From Sulfuritalea sp. (GTDB lineage: Bacteria > Pseudomonadota > Gammaproteobacteria > Burkholderiales > Rhodocyclaceae), in assembly GCA_023700805.1 (NCBI GenBank), contig JAMPYF010000040.1, positions 1-39,691 on the forward strand: a stretch of DNA of 39,691 nt, written 5' to 3'. The number at the start of each line of letters is the position of its first letter. Within the stretch, counting starts at the first letter, position 1. The notes below the pieces were generated by a model. That model was given only the letters and a program-made list of their open reading frames with translations. It was not told the origin of the DNA and ran no database searches. This document shows, one piece after another, positions 34,136-39,691 of this stretch. A program made the position numbers and the translations under genes.

Positions 34136-34160
34136 CGTTGACGTCAACGTTAACTACCAT
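34130..34160 (+). promoter_or_regulatory. Promoter with 26-bp LiuR-type operator palindrome
   Basis: Bases 34130-34155 form an inverted repeat centred on GTTGACGTCAAC, with one mismatched pair across 13-bp arms. It overlays a promoter: TTGACG (34132-34137), 17-bp spacer, TACCAT (34155-34160). MerR-family operators normally sit between -35 and -10, and known LiuR sites have an ACGTnnACGT-like core. It overlaps the liuR stop and lies 24 bp before the thioesterase start, so it should drive the catabolic operon. Confidence 0.8.
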
Positions 34161-34183
34161 GCGCACCTCAGGCAGGAGATGAA

Positions 34184-34657
34184 ATGCCGCACACCGCACG
34201 CCCAGCCGGGAATGTTTTCGAGCCGCGCAACCCGAACTGGGATGCCACGGTGCGGGCCAGTTTCGCCCGCCAGAAAGTGATGACGCTGATCGGCGCCGAA
34301 ATCGGCGAGCTGCAGCCCGGGCATTGCGAGATCCGCCTGCCCTTCCGCGACGACCTGACCCAGCAGAACGGCTATTTCCACGCCGGCATCACCAGCACCA
34401 TCGTCGATAGCGCGGGCGGCTATGCGGGGCTCACGCTGATGCCGGCCGGCTCCGATGTGCTGACCGTGGAATTCAAGCTCAACCTGCTAGCGCCGGCCGA
34501 CGGCGAGTTCCTCGTCGCCGAGGGCCGGGTGCTGAAGACCGGGCGCAATCTGGTCATCACGCGCGGCGAGGTGTATGCCATCAAGAACGGCCGCGCCACG
34601 CACTGCGCCACGATGCAGCAAACCCTCATGACCATGCACGCCAAGGAGAAAAACTGA
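34184..34657 (+). CDS. PaaI-family hotdog thioesterase
   Basis: 157 residues, AGGAG ribosome site. A single hotdog domain: [20 protein letters not shown] contains the family's active-site region (GxxHgGxxxxxxDxa, here [12 protein letters not shown]), followed by [20 protein letters not shown]. It probably hydrolyses a short or medium acyl-CoA formed in the pathway, freeing CoA in the cytoplasm. First gene after the LiuR-type operator; its TGA shares a base with the ATG of the dehydrogenase gene, so translation is coupled. Confidence 0.9.
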   Translation: MPHTARPAGNVFEPRNPNWDATVRASFARQKVMTLIGAEIGELQPGHCEIRLPFRDDLTQQNGYFHAGITSTIVDSAGGYAGLTLMPAGSDVLTVEFKLNLLAPADGEFLVAEGRVLKTGRNLVITRGEVYAIKNGRATHCATMQQTLMTMHAKEKN

Positions 34658-35823
34658 TGCTCGGACTGAACTTTGATCTCGGCGAGGACGTCGACATGCT
34701 GCGCGACGCGGTATGGGCGTTCGCGCAGAAGGAAATCCTGCCGCGCGCCGCCGAGATCGATCGCGTCAACGAGTTCCCTGCCGACCTGTGGCAGAAGTTC
34801 GGTGACATGGGCCTGCTCGGCATGACCGCCGGCGAGGAATACGGCGGCACCAACATGGGTTACCTCGCCCACATGGTGGCGATGGAGGAAATCTCCCGCG
34901 CCTCGGCCTCGGTCGGCCTGTCCTACGGCGCGCATTCCAACCTCTGCGTGAACCAGATCCGCCGCAACGGCAACGATGCGCAGCGGAAAAAGTACCTACC
35001 CAAGCTGATCTCCGGCGAGCACGTCGGCGCGCTGGCGATGTCCGAACCTGGCGCCGGATCGGACGTCGTGTCGATGAAGCTGAAAGCCGAGCTCAAGGGC
35101 GACCGCTACGTCCTGAACGGCTCGAAGATGTGGATCACCAACGGCGGCGACGCCGACACCCTGGTGGTCTATGCCAAGACCAGCCCGGATGCCGGTGCCA
35201 AAGGCATGACCGCCTTCATCGTCGAAAAGGGCTTCAAGGGCTTTTCCAAGGGCCAGCATCTCGACAAGCTCGGCATGCGCGGTTCCAACACCTACCCGCT
35301 GTTCTTCGACGACTGCGAAGTGCCCGTCGAGAACGTCATGGGCGGCGAGGGCAACGGCACGCGCGTGCTGATGTCAGGCCTCGACTACGAACGCGCCGTG
35401 CTCTCCGGCGGTCCGCTGGGCATCATGGCCGCTTGCATGGACGTGGTGCTGCCCTTTGTGCATGAGCGCAAGCAGTTCGGCCAGAGCATCGGCGAATTCC
35501 AGTTGATGCAGGGCAAGCTGGCCGACATGTATTCGACCTGGCAGGCCACGCGCGCTTATGTCTATGCGCTGGGCAAGGCCTGCGATCGCGGCGACCACAC
35601 GCGCACGCTGCGCAAGGATGCCGCCGGCGCGATCCTCTATTCGGCGGAAAAGGCCACCTGGATGGCCGGCGAGGCGATCCAGGCGCTGGGCGGCGTCGGC
35701 TACACCAACGAATATCCGACCGGCCGCCTCTGGCGCGACGCCAAACTTTACGAGATCGGCGCCGGCACCTCGGAAATCCGCCGCATGCTGATCGGCCGCG
35801 AACTCTACAACGAGACCATGTGA
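34657..35823 (+). CDS. liuA: Isovaleryl-CoA dehydrogenase
   Basis: 388 residues, standard acyl-CoA dehydrogenase length. [18 protein letters not shown] and [17 protein letters not shown] are the FAD/acyl-CoA signatures. The catalytic glutamate is at residue 245 in [15 protein letters not shown], the position used by isovaleryl-CoA dehydrogenases, unlike the C-terminal glutamate of most relatives; [12 protein letters not shown] is also typical of this subfamily. [20 protein letters not shown] and [15 protein letters not shown] close the protein. It oxidises isovaleryl-CoA to 3-methylcrotonyl-CoA and passes electrons to ETF. It overlaps both neighbours by one base. Confidence 0.94.
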   Translation: MLGLNFDLGEDVDMLRDAVWAFAQKEILPRAAEIDRVNEFPADLWQKFGDMGLLGMTAGEEYGGTNMGYLAHMVAMEEISRASASVGLSYGAHSNLCVNQIRRNGNDAQRKKYLPKLISGEHVGALAMSEPGAGSDVVSMKLKAELKGDRYVLNGSKMWITNGGDADTLVVYAKTSPDAGAKGMTAFIVEKGFKGFSKGQHLDKLGMRGSNTYPLFFDDCEVPVENVMGGEGNGTRVLMSGLDYERAVLSGGPLGIMAACMDVVLPFVHERKQFGQSIGEFQLMQGKLADMYSTWQATRAYVYALGKACDRGDHTRTLRKDAAGAILYSAEKATWMAGEAIQALGGVGYTNEYPTGRLWRDAKLYEIGAGTSEIRRMLIGRELYNETM

Positions 35824-36356
35824 TGAGCGCCCAGCATACCCAACAGCAGCGCGAGGATTGGCAGCAGCTTTACGACGAGGTGCTGGCCCGCTCCAGCGGT
35901 CCCGGCGTGCTGACCCTGGAAAATCTGCGCGAGTGCTCGGGCCTCGAACTGTTCCAGAAGATGATCGCCGGCGAACTGCCGCGGCCGCCGATCAGCGACA
36001 CGCTGGGCTTCCTCCTGGTCGAGGCCGAAAAAGGCCGCGTGGTATTCCAGGGTCTGCCGCAGCATCGCCATTACAACCCGATCGGTTCGGTGCATGGCGG
36101 CTTCCATGCGACGCTGCTGGATTCCTGCGTCGCCTGTGCAGTCCAGACCACGCTCGAAGCCGGGCAGGGCTACACCACGATCGAACTCAAGGTCAATTAC
36201 ATTCGCGCCCTGACCGACCGTGTCGGCCCGGTGCGCGCCGAAGGCCGCGTGATACACGCCGGCAAGCAGATAGGCACGGCGGAAGGCAAGCTGTTCGACG
36301 CCGACGGCAAGCTCTATGCGCATGCAACAACGACCTGTCTCATATTCAACGTTTAG
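35823..36356 (+). CDS. PaaI-family hotdog thioesterase (second)
   Basis: 177 residues from the ATG that shares a base with the dehydrogenase stop; an in-frame GTG three bases earlier is less likely. An N-terminal helical extension (~1-60) precedes the hotdog core HYNPIGSVHGGFHATLLDSC, which has the GxVHGGxxxxxxD catalytic pattern, then TIELKVNYIRALTDRVGPVR. A different subfamily from the thioesterase at 34184, as little of the sequence is alike outside the motif. It likely acts on an acyl-CoA in the same pathway or as CoA-recycling insurance. Confidence 0.9.
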   Translation: MSAQHTQQQREDWQQLYDEVLARSSGPGVLTLENLRECSGLELFQKMIAGELPRPPISDTLGFLLVEAEKGRVVFQGLPQHRHYNPIGSVHGGFHATLLDSCVACAVQTTLEAGQGYTTIELKVNYIRALTDRVGPVRAEGRVIHAGKQIGTAEGKLFDADGKLYAHATTTCLIFNV

Positions 36357-36365
36357 GGTTACGTC

Positions 36366-36806
36366 ATGAGCGGCCTCTTGGATACTTATCGCGGCACCGT
36401 CTATCCGTGGCACTGCGACCACATGAACCACATGAATGTGATGTGGTACGTGGGCAAGTTCGACGAGGCGACCTGGAATTTGATGTCTCATCTGGGCATG
36501 AGCGCCGCCTTCCTGCGCGAACACCATCGCGGCATGGCGGCGATCGACCAGCGCATCAGCTACCAGCGCGAACTGCATGCCGGCGACACCGTGGCCATAC
36601 GCACCGGCGTGGTCGACGTCACCGACAAGAAGATCATCTTTTTCCACGAAATGCGCAATGCCGATACCGACACGGTCTCGGCCGTGACGCTGCTGACCGG
36701 CATCCACCTCGACACCCAGACGCGCAAGAGCTGCCACCTGCCCAAGGCGGCGGCCGACAAGGCGCGCGAGCTGGCGGTCGCCTACGAACTGCCCTGGAAA
36801 TCATGA
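36366..36806 (+). CDS. 4HBT-type acyl-CoA thioesterase (third hotdog protein)
   Basis: 146 residues. VYPWHCDHMNHMNVMWYVGK carries the 4-hydroxybenzoyl-CoA thioesterase-type active site (D/H-x-x-x-H/N-x-N pattern: HCDHMNHMNVMWY), and the strand set continues with ISYQRELHAGDTVAIRTGVV and KKIIFFHEMRNADTD. It is the third hotdog thioesterase within 2.6 kb and belongs to a different branch from the other two. The last codons overlap the next start as ATGA, so it is coupled to the carbonic anhydrase fusion. Confidence 0.9.
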   Translation: MSGLLDTYRGTVYPWHCDHMNHMNVMWYVGKFDEATWNLMSHLGMSAAFLREHHRGMAAIDQRISYQRELHAGDTVAIRTGVVDVTDKKIIFFHEMRNADTDTVSAVTLLTGIHLDTQTRKSCHLPKAAADKARELAVAYELPWKS

Positions 36807-37969
36807 ACAACGCGGTGAAAGTTGGCGCTGGCGGCACGGCGATTCGCGTACTTGGCGCCGAGCATGTCGCCGAACTGGAACAGGTGCGCCAGTTTTTCCG
36901 CAACTACGCAGGCTGGCTCGGCGTCGACCTGTGCTTCCAGAATTTCGACGAGGAAATGGCCAGCCTGCCGGGACGCTACGCCGCACCTGAGGGCCGCCTG
37001 TTCTACGCTGAGGTCGATGGCAAGGGTGCCGGCTGCGTCGGCATCCGGGCGCTGGCCGCCGGGGTCTGCGAGCTCAAGCGCCTCTACGTCGAGCCCGGCT
37101 GCCGGGGGCTCGGCGTCGGCCGCGACCTGGCCCTGGCTGCGATACGCGCCGCGCGGCAGATCGGCTACCGCACCATCATGCTCGACACGCTGCCGGCCAT
37201 GCGCATCGCGGTGAAGCTCTACCGCGAACTGGGCTTCCAGGAGGCGCCGGCCTACTACCAGACCTCGCTCGAAGGCACGCAGTTCCTCGCGCTCGACCTC
37301 GAAAACTGGTCCGAGGAGCAGCTCAACAACCAGACCCTGCACCACTTGTTCGATTTCAACCGTGCCTGGGCCAGGCAGATGCGCGAGGTCGATCCGGACT
37401 ACTTCGAGCGCCTGTCCCACCTGCAGTCGCCGGAATACATGTGGATCGGCTGCTCGGATTCGCGCGTGCCCGCCAACCAGATCGTCGGCCTCTTGCCGGG
37501 CGAGGTCTTCGTGCATCGCAATGTCGCCAACGTGGTGGTGCACACCGACCTCAACTGCCTGTCGGTGATCCAGTTCGCGATCGACGTGCTCAAGGTCAGG
37601 CACATCATGGTGGTCGGCCACTACGGCTGCGGCGGCGTACACGCGGCGCTCCATCACCACCGCGTCGGGCTGGCCGACCTCTGGCTGCGCCACGTGCAGG
37701 ACGTGCATGTCAAGCACATGGCGCGGGTCGACGAGCTGCCCGAGGAAAAGCGCCACGACAGGTTGTGCGAACTCAACGTGCTGGAACAGGTGATCAACCT
37801 CTCGCGCACCATCGTGGTCCAGGACGCCTGGCAGCGTGGCCAGAACCTGACCATCCACGGCTGGATCTACGGCCTCAAGGACGGCCTGATGCGCGACCTC
37901 GGCCTTACCGTCAGCGCCCCCGACGAAATCGCAGGGCGCTACGCCACTGCACTCTCCACCTTGATCTGA
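36803..37969 (+). CDS. Bifunctional GNAT N-acetyltransferase / beta-carbonic anhydrase fusion
   Basis: 388 residues. Residues ~12-165 are a GNAT acetyltransferase: CELKRLYVEPGCRGLGVGRD holds the acetyl-CoA motif (RGLGVG), followed by TIMLDTLPAMRIAVKLYREL and GFQEAPAYY. Residues ~175-388 form a complete beta-carbonic anhydrase of the E. coli Can type, starting LFDFNRAWARQMREVDPDYF; zinc ligands Cys217, Asp219 (IGCSDSRVP), His273 and Cys276 (GHYGCGGV) are intact. No ATG or ribosome site lies at the junction, so the fusion looks genuine. Residues ~4-13 (AVKVGAGGTA) come from a dispersed-repeat copy. Within a leucine-type catabolic operon, the anhydrase could supply bicarbonate for methylcrotonyl-CoA carboxylase (inference). 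Confidence 0.9.
   Translation: MNNAVKVGAGGTAIRVLGAEHVAELEQVRQFFRNYAGWLGVDLCFQNFDEEMASLPGRYAAPEGRLFYAEVDGKGAGCVGIRALAAGVCELKRLYVEPGCRGLGVGRDLALAAIRAARQIGYRTIMLDTLPAMRIAVKLYRELGFQEAPAYYQTSLEGTQFLALDLENWSEEQLNNQTLHHLFDFNRAWARQMREVDPDYFERLSHLQSPEYMWIGCSDSRVPANQIVGLLPGEVFVHRNVANVVVHTDLNCLSVIQFAIDVLKVRHIMVVGHYGCGGVHAALHHHRVGLADLWLRHVQDVHVKHMARVDELPEEKRHDRLCELNVLEQVINLSRTIVVQDAWQRGQNLTIHGWIYGLKDGLMRDLGLTVSAPDEIAGRYATALSTLI
36814..36842 (+). repeat. Dispersed short repeat, copy at the start of the GNAT-carbonic anhydrase gene
   Basis: Contains AGTTGGCGCTGGCGGCACGG and is identical over 29 bases to the copy in comM, 21 kb away. It adds VGAGGTA-like residues to the N-terminus. Confidence 0.75.
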
Positions 37970-37980
37970 AAGGAAGCACC

Positions 37981-39162
37981 ATGTCGGACCCCATCGTCAT
38001 CGTCTCCTCCGCCCGTACCCCGATGGGCGGCTTCATGGGCGACTTCGCTTCGCTCACTTGCTCCCAGCTCGGCAGCGCCGCGATCAAGGCCGCCGTCGAA
38101 CGCGCCGGGATCAAGCCCGAGCAGGTCGATGAGGTCATCATGGGCTGCGTGCTGCCCGCCGGCCAGGGCCAGGCACCGGCGCGCCAGGCCTCGCTCGGCG
38201 CCGGCCTGCCGCTGGCGGCAGGCTGCACCACGGTGAATAAGATGTGCGGCTCGGGCATGCGCGCAGCGATGTACGCCCACGACATGCTCGCCGCCGGCAG
38301 CGCTGAGGTCATGGTCGCCGGCGGTATGGAATCGATGAGCAACGCGCCCTACCTGCTGCCCAAGGCGCGCGGTGGCTACCGCCTCGGTCATGGCGAGGTG
38401 AAGGACCACATGTTCCTCGACGGGCTCGAAGACGCCTACGACAAAGGCCGCCTGATGGGCACCTTCGCCGAGGACTGCGCCGGGACGTACAAGTTCACCC
38501 GCGAGGCGCAGGATGCCTTCGCCGTCGCCTCGACCACGCGCGCCAAGCAGGCCAACAGCGACGGCAGCTTCGCCTGGGAAATCGCTCCGGTCACCGTGTC
38601 CGGGCGCAAGGGCGACGTCGTCATCGACAAGGATGAACAGCCCTTCAAGGCCCAGCTCGAAAAAATCCCGACGCTGAAGCCGGCCTTCCGCAAGGACGGC
38701 ACGGTCACGGCGGCCAACTCCTCGTCGATTTCCGACGGCGCCGCCGCGCTGGTCATGATGCGCGCCTCGACCGCGGCCGAACTGGGATTGAAGCCGATTG
38801 CCACGGTGGTCGGCCATGCCACCTTCGCCCAGGAGCCGGGCTTGTTCACCACGGCCCCGGTCGGCGCCATGAAGAAGCTGCTGGCGAAGAACAGTTGGAG
38901 CGTAGCCAGCGTCGATCTCTGGGAAATCAACGAGGCCTTCGCCGTGGTCACCATGGCGGCGATGCACGACCTCGAACTGCCCCACGAGAAGGTCAACGTG
39001 CATGGAGGCGCCTGCGCACTGGGCCATCCGATCGGCGCTTCGGGCGCCCGCGTGATCGTCACGCTGATCGGCGCGCTGAAGAAATACGGCAAGAAGCGCG
39101 GCGTCGCCAGCCTGTGCATCGGCGGCGGCGAAGCCACTGCCGTCGGTATCGAGTTGGCGTAA
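37981..39162 (+). CDS. Acetyl-CoA C-acyltransferase (thiolase)
   Basis: 393 residues from the ATG at 37981 (GAAAGGAAGCACC before it); the open frame upstream is antisense noise or overlap with the anhydrase gene. Nucleophile Cys89 lies in NKMCGSGMRA; the His is in NEAFAVVTMA/NVHGGACALGHPIGASGAR, which also holds the second catalytic cysteine region. MVAGGMESMSNAPYLL is the standard thiolase signature. It could make or cleave acetoacetyl-CoA, the end product of leucine degradation, or act in beta-oxidation. It is followed after 5 bp by a crotonase gene. Confidence 0.93.
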   Translation: MSDPIVIVSSARTPMGGFMGDFASLTCSQLGSAAIKAAVERAGIKPEQVDEVIMGCVLPAGQGQAPARQASLGAGLPLAAGCTTVNKMCGSGMRAAMYAHDMLAAGSAEVMVAGGMESMSNAPYLLPKARGGYRLGHGEVKDHMFLDGLEDAYDKGRLMGTFAEDCAGTYKFTREAQDAFAVASTTRAKQANSDGSFAWEIAPVTVSGRKGDVVIDKDEQPFKAQLEKIPTLKPAFRKDGTVTAANSSSISDGAAALVMMRASTAAELGLKPIATVVGHATFAQEPGLFTTAPVGAMKKLLAKNSWSVASVDLWEINEAFAVVTMAAMHDLELPHEKVNVHGGACALGHPIGASGARVIVTLIGALKKYGKKRGVASLCIGGGEATAVGIELA

Positions 39163-39167
39163 CCGCG

Positions 39168-39691
39168 ATGACCCTGCAGACCCTCACCTACAGCACCGAG
39201 GGGCGCATCGCGCGCATCACGCTGAACCGTCCCGAGCGGCTCAATGCCATCGTGCCGGCGATGCCGCGCGAGATCCGGATCGCCGTCGATCGCGCCAATG
39301 CTGACGACGACATCCATGTCATCATCCTGCAGGGCGCCGGGCGCGCCTTCTGTTCCGGCTACGACCTCAAGGACTTCGCCGAGGCCGACGTCGATACGCC
39401 CTGTACCCAGTCGATGCCCTGGGACCCGATGGTCGACTACCGGACCATGAAGGGTTTCACCGACGACTTCTTCAGCCTCTGGCGCAGCCACAAGCCGACC
39501 ATCTGCAAGGTGCAGGGCTTCGCCGTGGCCGGCGGTAGCGATATCGCGCTGTGCTGCGACCTCGTGGTGATGGCCGAGGACGCCAAGATCGGCTACATGC
39601 CGGCGCGCGTCTGGGGCTGCCCGACCACCGCGATGTGGGTCTATCGCCTCGGCGCCGAGAAGGCCAAGCGCATGCTGCTGACCGGCGACAC
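39168..39691 (+). CDS. Enoyl-CoA hydratase/isomerase (crotonase) family protein, truncated by window edge
   Basis: The first 174 codons from ATG at 39168; the gene continues beyond the right edge. It begins MTLQTLTYSTEGRIARITLN and continues RPERLNAI, the standard crotonase opening. GRAFCSGYDLKDFAE forms the first oxyanion-hole segment (SGxDL) and KVQGFAVAGGSDIALCCDLV the second (AGGSD). The unusual GYDLKDF and the WDPMVDYRTMKGFTDDFFSL insert resemble the subgroup of crotonases in acyl-CoA catabolic clusters. In this context it may hydrate an unsaturated acyl-CoA such as 3-methylglutaconyl-CoA, but this cannot be decided from the fragment. Spacing after the thiolase gene is 5 bp. Confidence 0.92.
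   Translation, partial: MTLQTLTYSTEGRIARITLNRPERLNAIVPAMPREIRIAVDRANADDDIHVIILQGAGRAFCSGYDLKDFAEADVDTPCTQSMPWDPMVDYRTMKGFTDDFFSLWRSHKPTICKVQGFAVAGGSDIALCCDLVVMAEDAKIGYMPARVWGCPTTAMWVYRLGAEKAKRMLLTGD

Overview
This is a GC-rich chromosomal window from a betaproteobacterium, most likely of the Rhodocyclales type. That placement is an inference from gene content: a TorF-family porin / glnK / amtB block next to ubiK and comM, an MtrA/MtrB-type electron-transfer pair, a class I PHA synthase, and a LiuR-controlled isovaleryl-CoA dehydrogenase cluster. I see no rRNA, tRNA, CRISPR array, transposase or phage gene.

Layout. 1-1546: 3' end of a Thr/Pro/Gly-rich repeat protein that runs off the left edge. 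1637-5709: two overlapping genes for multidomain oxidoreductases (degenerate SDR + MDR-like, then SDR + aldo/keto reductase). 5754-9462: a flavodoxin/pirin pair on the minus strand facing a YhaJ-like LysR regulator and an MFS transporter. 9499-11328: a large EF-hand-containing membrane protein of unknown role, followed by a palindrome-rich non-coding stretch. 11646-16508 (minus): a tight run ubiK, comM, hybrid histidine kinase, glyoxalase-II-like hydrolase. 16650-19728: a nitrogen-regulated block with an NtrC-type site, a sigma-54 promoter, TorF porin, glnK, amtB and terminator. 19741-21859 (minus): a ChaN-like lipoprotein and a Sel1-repeat protein.

21894-28236 is a c-type cytochrome island. 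It holds a small monohaem cytochrome, an MtrB/PioB outer-membrane barrel, a decahaem MtrA/DmsE-family cytochrome, a protein with a haem domain at each end of a TolA-like Ala/Lys/Glu rod, and a haem-binding HAMP membrane sensor. Together these look like a route for electrons between the inner membrane and the cell surface; no outer-surface MtrC-type cytochrome is present. 28485-30139 encodes two poorly characterised proteins, one with faint similarity to class III cyclase domains. 30176-33593 (minus) holds an MBL-fold hydrolase, PHA synthase phaC and a PIN-domain protein.

33716 to the right edge is a catabolic operon: MerR-type LiuR, a near-perfect 26-bp palindrome lying across a promoter, three hotdog thioesterases, isovaleryl-CoA dehydrogenase, an acetyltransferase-carbonic anhydrase fusion, a thiolase and a truncated crotonase. 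It fits leucine/isovalerate or related acyl-CoA degradation; the carbonic anhydrase could feed bicarbonate to a carboxylase expected beyond the edge.

A short dispersed repeat (core AGTTGGCGCTGGCGGCACGG or its complement) occurs at six or more places, both inside genes and between them. Together with the double-haem rod protein, it is the least conventional feature of the window.
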